In this document: in pieces, positions 11,850 through 23,335 of the stretch
Layout of the letters: each line of letters opens with the position of its first letter
Numbering within the stretch: position 1 is the first letter of the stretch
Assembly (NCBI RefSeq): GCF_000220395.1
Contig: NW_004086102.1
Span: forward strand, 1-49,502
Direction of reading: 5' to 3'
DNA: 49,502 bases
From: Ichthyophthirius multifiliis
Taxonomy: Eukaryota; Ciliophora; Oligohymenophorea; Hymenostomatida
Notes under the pieces: generated by a model
The model's input: the letters and a program-made list of their open reading frames with translations, nothing else
What the model was told of the DNA's origin: nothing
Database searches by the model: none
Translations under genes and position numbers: made by a program

Positions 11850-14479
11850 TCATGTTGGCTATTTTTTTACAAAAAAAAAAAAAAAAAAAAAAACTAATTA
11901 AATAATATAATAAATTTTATTTGTTTACTCTGATAATTTTTATATTCTTGCTTATGCTTTTGCTCTTTCCATTCCAAAAATTTTCTCCAATCTTCTTTAT
12001 TCTGAAGGATCTTCAACCCTTTCCATCATTTCTTCCCTTTCTTATTCCGCATTTTATTCTTCTTCTAATAATTATAGCATTTCTTGATTTTATCTAATTT
12101 TAATATCTTCAATTTATTTATTTAAATCATTTGTTTATTTATTAGAAGAATTATCTTATTAATTTGGTCCTTATTTTTTATAACTACCATTATTGTTTTT
12201 CTGAGTATTTTTTGATTAAGGCCTGTCTTTAGAAATTTCATTAATTGAGTTATTTTTTTCTATTTTAAAAAAGTAATATAATTTTTGTATTAAATAAATA
12301 AAAATAAAATAAAATAAGTATATACCATTTTTATTACTATAAGTTGATTTTTTTTATACTGAATCATTATTTTAATATTATGATTCATTTTTAAATTAAC
12401 TTATTACTTATTTAGGGTCTATCTTTTTTTATATTTAAAAAAAAAGAAAAAGAAAAATGATATTTATTTATTATTTTTAAAATACTTTTCCCAAACGAAC
12501 TTTTTCCATTTTCTCACTTAAAACTCTTTTTTATTCCTCTATTTATTTTCTCATTAAAGCTCTTTATTCTAATAGTTATTATTTTTCTATCATTATATAT
12601 TCTGCATGACTCATTTTTTCTTTTATTTATTAATTTAATTATTATCTTTGATATTCTTGCATTCTTTGAATTCTTTATACATTTTCTTGCCTATCAGCTC
12701 TTTTTATACTTTCAATATTTGTTTTATCTATTAATTAAGCTTATTTTATATATTAAACTTTTTAAACATTTTATTCTTTTTCTCTATATTTTTCTTCTAA
12801 TTATTCTACTTTTTCTTTCATTAACTTTTCATTATTACTTTTTACCTATTAAAATAATTATTTATATATGCATGTTTATATATATTAAAACTTATTATCG
12901 TTAAAGTTCCTTTTCATGTTCTAATTAAATTTATTTTTATCTTTCGATTTCTTATTCCTATTCTAATTATATTTTTCTTTATTCTGCCTCTGTCATTTTT
13001 CTTAAATATTCATTTCTTCTTTCTTCTTCTTTTAATGTAGCATTTTCCTTATTTATTTTAAATTTAAAAAATCATTTTAATATAATTTATTACTAAAATT
13101 TATTTTAATTAAATAGCGTTTTATTCTTATCTTTTTTTCGCTTATTCAAATTATTATTATCTTTCTATTTCTTAAATATGTCTTTTTTCTTCATTTTATT
13201 TTTATTTTAATTCATAGTTTTCTCTTATTTTATACAATTCTTATTCGTTCTTTTATTTTGCTGCTTTTAATTTTTCTAATTGTTATAATCTTTTTGCTTC
13301 TGCTTATATTGCTTATTATTTTGTTTTTTCTTATAAAGACTTTTCATTTTTTTTTTTAAATAATAATTTATAAAAAAAAAAAAAAAAAAACCATTAATCT
13401 TATTTATTCCTTTTATTCCATTAACATACGTTTTTCTTCCGCTATTTAATATTATTATTATAGTTTTTCTTCTATTTATTGCTAAAATTCTAATTATTTC
13501 TATTTTCTTTCTTCTTCTCTTTAAATATATTCTCGCTCTCTTTCTTTTCTTCTTTCTTCTTCTTATTGGGCTTTTATTTATTCTTTTTGATACATTAATA
13601 ATTGCCTTTATTTTTATTCTTATTCCAATTTCTCTTGTTTCTACCTTTATTCTATTTCCATTTGTCTCTTTAATTCTTCTTGCTATATTTTGTTTTTTTA
13701 TATTAAACAAAAATTAATGAATTTATTTACTTCTTTTCTTTTTATCATTAATTCATGTTCCCTTTCTAATTCTTTATTTCTTTCCAATTATTATTTTTAC
13801 TCATTTTATTATCTAATTTATTACATTTTTACTTCATGATCAAGCATTTATTCTATTTCTTTTTACTTTTTATAAACTTAGTTTATTTATAAAAATGGAA
13901 ATATATATATAATTATTAAATTCAATGAAAATCATAAAATAATGATTTTTTTACTTATCGAAGTTTTATTTTTTCAAGTTATCTTTTTTCTCTCTCAATA
14001 ACTGAAGAATTGCTTGCTCCTATTGAACTTTAATATTTATTTCCTATTTTACTTTAACTATGTTTGTTATACTAAATATAATTTAATAAATTTGTATGAT
14101 TAAATAATTTTCTTACTCGTATTTAACCTTAATCATCATATTCCCATAAGCCCATTTTTTCTTCTTCTATTATTTATGCTCTTTCTTCTAATAAAATGCG
14201 TATTTTTTCTTTTCTACGTTCTTCGCAATGATTTTATTTTAGTTCTAAAGATTTTTTGTCCAAGCTTTTATCTTTGTATAATTATTTTATTTCCTACTAT
14301 GTTTTTACTATTAGTTCTTAAGGCCTTATTCCTTATCTTTTACAAGCTTCTAAAGATCTAGGACTATTTAAAATTGGCTATTTGTGAGAATTTTCGTTAA
14401 AATTTTCTAATGAAAGAAGATTCTATTTTTTTTTATTATTGAAGTTTTATTTTAAAAATTTTGAGTTTTTTACAGACAT
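11850..14479 (-). CDS. Coiled-coil protein with CCDC177-like N-terminal signature
   Basis: Nine exons on the minus strand give 727 codons. The introns are 13866-13954, 13683-13730, 13340-13391, 13048-13093, 12846-12891, 12423-12485, 12260-12325 and 11859-11894, all GT-AG and in phase, with TGA at 11850-11852. Residues 36-46 read LNSPRSLEACK, followed by RQGIRPQELI and a basic helix (CEERRKRKIRILLEE, IIEEEKMGLWEY). The same order (SPRSLEAC, short gap, PxEL, basic EER helix) is what I know from vertebrate CCDC177. From about residue 150 the protein is almost continuous Glu/Lys/Gln/Arg coiled coil. A Ser/Asn/Gln-rich linker follows, then a last helix (RLEKIFGMERAKAQARI). Function is unknown; a cytoskeletal or ciliary role is inference. 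The last 36-nt intron, mostly T, is the least certain junction. Confidence 0.75.
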
Positions 14480-15141
14480 TATTAGAATTATTTTGGATTT
14501 TATATTTGTTTTTTTTTTTTTTTTGTTAATAATATTTATTATATTTTCTTTCTTTCTAAATAAAAATATTGTAAATTTTTATCATGTCTTTTTTAATATT
14601 TATAGATGTATAATATATTAAAAATAATAAAACTGTATTTATTTTTATAAAAAAATTTAAAAAGCATATAAAATAAAAATAATTTTATAAAAAAAATAAA
14701 AAATAAATTGTAAATTAAAAAATATTATTGAATTATAACAAAAAAATACATATTAAATATAATATAATAAAGTTTTATTTCAAAAAAAATTAGAATCATA
14801 ATAATATATTTTATAATTTTATTTATTTAACCATATTTTTAAAGTATAAAAATATTAAATTTTTCTTAATATTTTTTTTTTTTAATTCACTAAATTTAAA
14901 TATATTTTAATTCGATTAACTATTTTAAATTATATATTTTTAACTAATTATTATTTTAAATAATTAACGAATTTTTCATTTTTATAAAAGTTATTATTTT
15001 TGTTTTCATATAACAGAAAATATGATATTTTCATATAAATATTAATTAAAATTAAATAAAAAAAAGATTTTTAAAAACTTTTAAATAATAACTATATTTA
15101 TAAATTTTAAATTAAATAAAGAAAAAAATAAAAAATAAAAA
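14480..15141. other. A/T-rich spacer
   Basis: This separates two minus-strand genes: the 3' end of the receptor gene lies on the left of the right-hand gene, and the 5' end of the coiled-coil gene borders this spacer at 14480. No coding or RNA feature was seen. Confidence 0.5.
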
Positions 15142-16916
15142 TCATTTTGAAATTTCATCATTTAAAGCAAAATATTTAGTAATAGCAATATTAACCTACT
15201 AATTAATTTATTCTTACATATTTTTTTAAGTAGTTCTTTTATAAATACAAAAAACTATACCCATTAATAAAAAATAGCTATAGTAAAAAGTAAATAAGCT
15301 AAAAGACTACTTTTATATTCATCATGAAGACCATAAAAAGGATCTAAAAAAAAAAAAATTAATTTAAAAAAAAAAAAAAAAAAAATTACCATCTTTAAAA
15401 TTAATCCAATTATCATAAGAGTTTTTACAATACTAAGGTAATGTTATAAAGCTGGAACAAATATATTCATAAATTGATGATTCATTAGTAATGTCTCCCT
15501 TTTTATTTATTATTTTCTATATATATATATTATTATTTTTTAAATTTACTCTAAATGATTTATTGTTAACTATTAATATGGATACATATTAACTGAGCTA
15601 AAAAGAATTTCCTATTATCTAAGTATTAAATTGTCATTTATTTATTCGTTTAATTCATTATTTGTTTATATAAATGTCAATTTATATTCCTATTCTATAT
15701 TTTTTATTTATTCAGATGTAAATTCTAACTATTTCATCACTTTTTGTGAACATTCATTAATATCATCAGAATCAATGCAATTGTTACCAAATTAAATGAC
15801 ATAGTCCCACCATTAAGACGATAATTTTTAATATATTATGCATTATCTTAAGACTTCTTATATTGTTTATTTACTTTATATAGCTGATAATTCTTTAATT
15901 TTAATAAATAAATGTAAATATATATTTTAAATAATTTATATATTTTTTTTCTTCTTTTGTATAATACCTTTTTAGGCCGAGCAATATCTTCCATTTGATA
16001 AACAATTTTCGTAAGGCTTTTAAAAGTTTTCTTTTTAGGAATCTTTATTTGGTTTAACTGCATAATTAACTTATAATTAAATATTATTATTTTATTTTTT
16101 TAATTCATTATAATTGTTTTTTAAATTTCTTATAAATAAATGCGAGTATTTATCTAAAGGGCTTATAAAAATAGTTATTTGAGTATTATTCTATAATGGA
16201 GGCTTTTTTTAATTATTTCTAATAATAAAAATAAATAAAAATACTTACTTATTCAAAATCTATTCTTAACTAAATTCGCTAATTTTCAAGAAGATATTTC
16301 TTTAATGTGTTTCCATGTTTATAATTTATAAATAATGTAGTAATCATTAATTTTTATGCTTTTTTATATATTTATTTTTTTATTTATTAATTTATTTAAT
16401 TACAATGATCATCCATTAAAATGACTTACTAAATTTTTTCATCTTCTTTATCATCAAAAATTATTGCAAGCTTAGCTCCTGCAAGCTAAGCATAATAACT
16501 TTTTTACACAAAAGAACATTTTCCTCTTTTGATTAAATAAATGGGATATATATCATTTTATTAATCTTATTAGTTTAACTTTTTTTTTCTTTTTATGCTG
16601 TATTATATTTTTATTTTACACGATGGTTATCCTTTATTAAAGAACATGCCTTGTAATCTTATTCACTTGAATTATTTTCTGTTTCAGGTAAATATAATGT
16701 TCCTTATAAAGATTTTCCATATGGGATATGACCATAGTTAGCTAAATTATAATTTATCTCAGCTTTTTTTTTTTTTTTTTTAATTTAAATATGTATGATT
16801 TTTTTAAATAAAAAACTTATTTCATCTTATAATTATTGAGGACTTATTATTGTTAGTTTATTTTATATTTAAAAAATTAAAAAAGAAATTATTAAAAAAT
16901 ATAAATAAAATCTCAT
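15142..16916 (-). CDS. Vacuolar sorting receptor (plant VSR/BP80-type) homologue with PA domain
   Basis: This is a type I membrane receptor that in plants sorts soluble cargo to vacuoles. Exons are 16916-16817, 16762-16620, 16578-16404, 16358-16249, 16202-15968, then from 15856 on. MRFYLYFLIISFLIF is a signal peptide; ISPQQLQDEI and NYGHIPYGKSLQGTLYLP match the VSR head. A protease-associated (PA) domain follows: KRGKCSFVQKSYYAQLAGAK, IIFDDKED, LMDD. Next come FISPLDKYS, NCLSNGRYCS, EVLRQC, WWDYVIQFGNNC and INECSQKV, all in VSR order, then IYEYICSSF before the membrane segment. The tail is LLMGIVFCIYKR and ITKYFALND. Two single-base frame breaks remain: one near 15500-15555 and one at an A6 run (15269-15274). 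With both corrected the frame ends at TGA 15142-15144. The EGF repeats of plant VSRs are missing or very reduced. I infer assembly errors, since every motif is intact. Confidence 0.8.
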
Positions 16917-18083
16917 TTTTATTTTTATTGAAACTTTTTTTTTTATAAAGAGTTTTATTTTTATTTACGCAAAATAAATTAATTATTAATTTTTTTTTAT
17001 AAAAAAATTAATTATTTAATAAAAGAAAAGAATTTTATATATATAGTTATTAAAGTTTTTTTTATAAAATTAATTATTGAACTAACAAATTTACATAAAT
17101 ATTCATAAATTTTCTAATAATAAATAATATGTCGTTAAATAGGTAAAAATACTTTAAATAACCCTGAATTTTTCACCTCTTTCATTTTAAAAATTAATTT
17201 ATTTTCTAAAAGATGTTCTGATTAAACATTCAAAAAATTGCAAATGATTAACCTTTTAAAAAAACTGTTTGACCTCCTAAAAGATTAGTAAATATTTGTT
17301 AAAATACAAAATTTAGAGATTCCCTTAAAACATAATATTTTAAGACATTTTAAAACAAAATATTTTTAGTCTTTTAATTTTCAAAAAATTAATTTATTTT
17401 TTTATATCACTTTTATTTTCAATAACAAAAATATTTTTTTTAATTAAAGAATATAGTTTATTTTTATTAAAAATATCAGTTTATTGATTTTAAAGAACTT
17501 TAATTCTTGGCATAATTTCTTGAATTACACATTTTTTAAAGAAAAATTCAGTAAAGAGAAGAGTAAGTACAAAGAAGGCTTTGGAAAATTAATTAACTCA
17601 GAGCATGTTTTTTCATATAATATATTGAAATTTTTCTTTATTTAAATTTGATGTACATTTATAAATACAATAATACAGTTTTCAGTCAAAAAAAAAAAAA
17701 ACCATTTTAAATTTTGTAATAAAAAATCTATAAATTCTAAAATTTTATTTATGTTTAATATTTGAGTAGGACATTCAGGAAAGCCTTTTTATAAATTTGA
17801 TTTTAATTTAGTTTATTTAAATATATTCATTCTCGTTTAGGTTTTGGTTTATTATTGTTAATTTTCAAGATTATATTGGAGAAAAATCTGTTAATAACTA
17901 ATTCAATTTTTATATTTAATATTTTATTTAAAAATTTATTATATTAATTACAATAAATTTTATTTATATTGAATTTTTTATAACTATTCATTTTAAATTT
18001 ATTTTTTATTTTCAAGTAAATTATTTTATAAATTATTACTTTTTTTATTACAACCTTTAATAAAATAAATCTTAAATAATAAA
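16917..18083. other. Spacer between divergent genes, one weak open frame
   Basis: This is the shared upstream region of the VSR-like (-) and membrane-protein (+) genes. A plus-strand frame lacks TGA from about 17103 to 17656 and includes a coding-looking end (YTFFKEKFSKEKSKYKEGF). The minus strand is also open over much of the same stretch, so neither is convincing. There is no recognised start or family. Confidence 0.35.
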
Positions 18084-19090
18084 ATGATAATAGGCATAGG
18101 AGGTATGGGAAATAAAAATTTAGGTCATAAATCTTCAAGGATAGCATAAATATGTAGAATATATAATTATTCTATATTTTTATTTTTTATACTATAAAAA
18201 ATAAATATTAAAAAGTGGAAACTGAAAAAAATTATATAAAATAAAAAAATTTATAAATTAAATCCTAAAAATTATTAAGACAGCCAAAATTATCATTAAA
18301 AAATATTCCTTATCTTATATGGTCTTGTGGAATAATATTTATTTTGGGAGGTATCTTCTTAATATTTAACCTTGCAACATACTATCCTGAAATAAGTATA
18401 GCCGGATTTAATGAATAGTTAAAATATATAAAATATACATATTATAATAAGAATAACATAATTTATTTTTTGAATGAAAATAAAAAAATATAAATTATAA
18501 TTAAAGAGCTTGGTGGTAATATACAATTAGTGTTTTTATTATATTGTTAGGAATATGCTTTTGTTTTTCTAAAAATATAGAAAACTTAGATTTAGATAGA
18601 CATGTAAAAAATAATTTAATTAGTTTCAATAAATAATAATTATTATTATTTTTATTATTAAATTAAAAAGACTGATTAAATAGTTTTGACGTGCAAATCA
18701 ATTATTTGTATTAAAAAAGTCTAAGTTAAAAAATTATCGTTAGTTCAAGGCGTTTTTATAATAAAGTAAGGATATAATGGTATTTAAAAAAAAATAAATA
18801 TTTAATTTAAAATATAAAATAAAAAAAAGCAATCGTTTATTACTAAATTTCTCTTAGTTTTAAAGATTCAATTCGAAATTTAATTATTTTCTAATCAAGT
18901 TCATTAAAAAAGACAAGAAAAAGAGTATTTTTTATTTCTATTATTTAATTAATATTTATATATTTTAATATAATATAAGTATAAAAAAATTAGACTTTTT
19001 TTATAAATGCCATATGATAAAAATTGCTTGTAAATTACTTTTGAATCTTATAATATTACAACACCTAAAACTAGAGTAACACCAAATTGA
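18084..19090 (+). CDS. Two-helix membrane protein with soluble C-terminal domain
   Basis: Six exons: 18084-18153, 18216-18417, 18507-18603, 18671-18779, 18830-18924 and 18980-19090. All introns are GT-AG and in phase, with TGA at 19088. An in-frame ATG at 18105 starts MGNKNLG, which would fit N-myristoylation, so the true start is open. Two hydrophobic helices (WSCGIIFILGGIFLIFNL and TISVFIILLGICFCF) flank a short loop ending in NEQAWWQY. The C-terminal part starts LDLDRHTDQIVLTCKSI and alternates short hydrophobic strands (VQGVFIIKQGYNAIVYYQIS, LSFKDSIRNLIIF) with basic turns (SLKKTRKRYKKIRLFL). This pattern resembles small beta-rich, PH-like cytosolic domains attached to a hairpin of membrane helices. 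That is inference; the family is not recognised. Coding is well supported by five consistent splice junctions. Confidence 0.7.
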
Positions 19091-19239
19091 ATTATAAAAA
19101 ATAATAGCCAATATTTAAAAAAATTTTACTATATTGCATATATTATTAATAAGATTCTTATAATATACAATAAATCTAATTCTAATTTAAGATTAAAATA
19201 TTTATTTTAATTTTAATAGAATTTTTAAATATATAATGA

Positions 19240-19800
19240 ATTTATGATTTTATTTTAACATTTGTTAATATTTTGAAAATCAAATTATGTTCTTTTTTAA
19301 AATAAATTATAATAATGTTAAAAATTAAAAAATCTAAATATTTTTTTACTTTTATTATTGTTTTAAAATAGGCTATTATTTCTTCTTTATATTAACTTTC
19401 TAATATTTTCGGAGTAATCTTTTAATAATTATATTTAATGTAATTTGAATTTTATTATATTTCAATTAATTATATTTTATAATACTTAATTTTGTTTATC
19501 TCTAAAAATCTTTTTTTAAAATAAAATAATAACATATTCTTTTTTAATTTATATTAATAGCATTATTATAATAACAATTATTATTATTCTTTTATCGAAT
19601 TCAATACTTCATAATATTATTTACAACTATAAAGGGACTAATTTTTCATCCGCTTCCCTAAACATTCTAAAGTTCTTAATTTTATTTATTTTAAAAATTA
19701 ATTTGTTTTCTATACTTTAAAATTATTATTCGTATTTACGAAACTTTTCATTTTAAAAGTCACCAAATTTATTTAATTCATTTAACAGCTTTTTTTTCAT
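19240..19800 (-). CDS. Small unrecognised protein, model uncertain
   Basis: The first exon is convincing: from ATG 19800 it reads MKKKLLNELNKFGDF, FRKYEQQFQSIENKL and NFRMFREADEKLVPL without TGA, with more G/C than its surroundings. A GT-AG intron at about 19590-19630 and another near 19440-19505 can join it to LFQKKIFRDKQNQ and ITPKILESQYKEEIIAYF. The middle exon is Ile-rich and could be read differently, and I could not fix the 3' end. No family was recognised. A run of eight C (19825-19832) lies just upstream of the start. Confidence 0.35.
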
Positions 19801-21579
19801 TTAAATATTTTATTTAAATCTTTTCCCCCCCCTTTATTTTTCTTTCTTTTTAATTTTTGTCTTTAAATTTTTTATTCTGTTTTTTAATGATCTATATTCT
19901 ATATATATTCTATATACTTATTTTACTTATAAAACTTTATATATTGAATAAAATAATTAGCAATTATCATACTCTTCTTTCTTCTTTTATAATATTTTTT
20001 TTTTTTTAATACATTAATTTGAAAATATATATGGCCGGCTGAATTTGACATTAATTAATATTTTTGTTAATACTTATAAATATTTTCTTTTTTTACTTTT
20101 TATTTTATAATTTTTATATATTAGAGATTATATTATTAACAACAATTAAAAAGTTAATACAATCGAAAAATACTAATGTACTGACTATATATAAATTTTT
20201 AATTTTAACCATTATTTTTGTTTGATTTATTTTTTAAAATGAGTTTAGAAATAAAAAGTTGTAGTAAAATTGTTAAAATTCTCACAATTGAATTTTTTAT
20301 TTTTAAAACTTTAAAAAAATCATTTTTAGAATAAATATAATTATTTATTGCAAAAATATATATTTTTTTTAATTATTTATACAATTTGACTAATTAATAT
20401 TCATAAACAGATGTAATTAAGGGATAGACATAAGTAAAAAATTATGAATTTCATAATTAAAAAATTATTAGCTTTATTGTTAAGAATATATTCTTTTGAA
20501 TTTGTTAAAATTAAATTAACTATTTAATCAAATTATAAGTCACTAATTTTTATTTTACAATTGCTAGGAGAGCTTTAATATTAATTAATCAAATAATAAT
20601 CTTTTATTTATAATAAAAATTTAAAAAAATATAAATTATTAGCTAATAGTATTAATATATTAATTATTTTTAATATCTTCATTTTATTCCAAAAGAATAT
20701 AAGATTAATCTAAATTAAAAGTAATGACTGAATATATATTAATTAAAAATAAGAAAAAAAATTAAAGAAAGAAAAAAAAAAAAAGTAAATTAAATTTTTT
20801 AAAAATAAACTTTTATAAGAATATGAAATTTATCATATTTATTTTAATAAAATATTGTTTTAAATTATAATATATAAATCATTTAAGTTATTTATTTTTA
20901 CAAAAACTTCGCTTGCCTTAAAAAAATGATTTTTTTTTTTTTCGAATGAATTAATTTTTTTTTTTTTTTAAATATTAATTCAATTAAAAGGAATATAATT
21001 TATAACTAATTTGAAAGTACTTAATTTTAAATATATTATAATTTTCTAAAATAATACTAAAAGTATTATTTTAAAAGTTTTAATGACATGTAATTCTTTT
21101 AGAGAATTATCATAATTTTTTAATTATAGTTTTTGATAAATCTATTATTGGGTTGGAAAAAAATCATTATAAAAATATAATATAAAAATATTAATTGGAT
21201 AAATATATTTAATAAAATATAAAAGATTTTATAAAAAAATAAAAATTAAAATAAAATACATAAAAAACTAATAAAATAATAAAATAAATTTCATTTAATT
21301 ATAATTATATCTAAAAAAGTTGATAATATATAGGTAACGTCGTAACGTCAAAATATTTACAACACTGATATATTATTTAAATAGAATTATATATTAATAA
21401 TATTATATATTGTGAAAATTGTCATAATGTTAATTTTCGCATCTTATTATACTAATTCTTAATAATATGAAGTTAATATTATATAAATAAATTTTTTTAT
21501 TTAATTTTTGTGTTTGTAAATATTTTGAAATTACCTGTATATTTATATATTAATATTTAAAATAAAAATAGTTTCAATA
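19801..21579. other. A/T-rich spacer with a C8 run and a tandem octamer
   Basis: No gene was recognised. There are two oddities: eight consecutive C at 19825-19832, and GTAACGTC repeated in tandem at 21334-21349. A short G/C island (GGCCGGCTGAATTTGAC) sits near 20033. These are isolated in otherwise nearly pure A/T. Confidence 0.45.
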
Positions 21580-22749
21580 TCAAATAGGTCTAAATTTATA
21601 TAATTAACTAGGATTATTAATAGCACTGAGACAAGGACCAATAGATCTTAAATGAATTTCAAGGTCTTGCAATTTACTATTAAGTAAATAAATAAGAATA
21701 TAGTCTTAAAAAAAATCCTTAGACAACTCTTTAAGTATAATTTTAAATTATCTACTTTATTAATTTTCGTCAGCCCAAATAGTCCAACCATCAATAAAAT
21801 CTTTTTTATTTTCAAATCTAATATCTTTTTTTAGCCATTTTTGAAATTCTTTTAATTTATGCAAATTATTTTCTAATCTATGTAAGGATTTTTGTGTAAA
21901 ATGTGTATGGAAATTAACAAACTTCCTGAAAATGTTTCCGAAATTTTTAAATATGTTTCTATGTCTACATTGCTAATATTTATTTTGTCCTTTCATTCTA
22001 ACAGGCCATTCAGTTTTGTGCCTTGTATGGCTTTCCAAAACTTCATCTTCATTATCATTTTAAGCATGGTCATCACTTATATTATTTTAATTATTTTATA
22101 ATAAATTATTATTGTTTGGATTATTATCATTTAAGTTTTGATATGATTTATGTTAAGTTATGTAAGGAGCTTCATTTTGGTCAACATAATTGTTAATTTT
22201 ATCATCATTTTGTCTAAAATAATTATTAGGATTATTATTTGCTTTAAAAGAAAAAGAGTTTTCCCTGAAAAATATATTCGGTTAGTTATTATTTTGGTTA
22301 ATATTTCCTTAATTAAAATAAGAGTTATTAGCAAATAAATAAGGATTATAATCTATACTAAAACTAGGTTATGTATTCAATAATAATTAAGGATTATTAA
22401 ATGTATCGAACGTTTAATTTTATTACACACATCCTCCTCCTAAATTATTAAAGAAGAATTGTTGGCTTGGGTTTAGTTTTTTAGGAGTAAATGATACTTA
22501 GTTTTGAAAATCAAAATATGGCTCTGTTATCCCGTCTTTTGTTATAGATACTACTTTTTTCATTTATAAACCTCCCCCTATTGGATTAACACTGCTTGTT
22601 ATAGATACTTTTGATTATAGTTAGTTTAATGGTAAATTTTCTAAATTTTATTAATCATCTGATAGTCTTATATTTGAAAAACTTTGATTATTTAAATTGT
22701 TTGTTCCTCCGAAATATATACCAGGAAAAGGTAAATTGTTTGCTTGCAT
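21580..22749 (-). CDS. Unrecognised Asn/Gln-rich protein with conserved-looking C-terminal domain
   Basis: A single exon of 389 codons from ATG 22747-22749 to TGA 21580-21582; all TAA/TAG are Gln. The N-terminal half is low complexity, rich in Asn, Gln, Ser and Phe (starts MQANNLPFPGIYFGG). The C-terminal third, after an acidic segment (NEDEVLESHTRH), changes to a compact composition. It has WPVRMKGQNKYQQCRHRNIF, a basic and aromatic helix (FGNIFRKFVNFHTHF), LKEFQKWLKKDI and DGWTIWADE. It ends in an amphipathic helix, LQDLEIHLRSIGP. This looks like a folded domain following a disordered region, but I do not recognise the family. No membrane segment or signal peptide is visible. Length and codon use agree with the other genes here. 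Confidence 0.7.
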
Positions 22750-22798
22750 TTTTATATTTTTTTAATTAATTTTTATTTTTTTCTTTAATACTTTTTTT

Positions 22799-22840
<42 letters not shown>

Positions 22841-23335
22841 ATAAATAATATAAATAAATAATTTAATTTTAAATTTTTAATATTTTCAATATAAATTAGT
22901 TTTTATAATAAATTTTATGTATAAATAAAAAATTATATAAAATAATAAATATATATAGGGTAGTTTAATGAAATTTTAATTAATTAAAAAAATAACTTAT
23001 CTTAACAAAAATTATCAATATTAATATTAAATCATATTTTAAATTATTTATTTATCATTCATTTTTAAATTTACGAAATTATTTATTAAATTATGGAATA
23101 ATAGTAAAAAATAAAATTTAAAAGTAATTATAAAAATATATATGTAGTTTATAGATAAATAAATAATTACCTTACTACCTTTAATTAATAAAATTCATTC
23201 CATACAAAGTTTATAATTTTTTAATTTATAATATTTAGACAATAGAATTTATATTTATAATGAAAAATATAAATATAAAAGCTCAAACACATTAAATATA
23301 AAAGTTTTAGTTTTTATAATAATATTATTAAAATA
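22750..23335. other. A/T-rich spacer with a (TA)n run
   Basis: Contains a pure TA dinucleotide run at 22801-22838 just upstream of the minus-strand gene on its left. No gene was seen. Confidence 0.5.
22801..22838. repeat. (TA)n microsatellite
   Basis: About 19 uninterrupted TA units, 52 bases upstream of the start codon of the minus-strand gene ending at 22749. Confidence 0.85.

Noticed and set aside
13276-13710. Basic 144-codon frame on the minus strand
   Set aside because: Same strand as the CCDC177-like gene but a different frame; it reads through an intron's T/A tract and lacks the coiled-coil pattern.
16481-16502. Inverted repeat GCTTAGCT...AGCTAAGC
   Set aside because: It lies inside the PA-domain coding sequence (QLAGAKL) and is explained by codons.
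17103-17656. Long plus-strand frame without TGA
   Set aside because: With only one stop codon and few G/C, open frames of this size occur by chance; the opposite strand is open as well and no family or start is seen.
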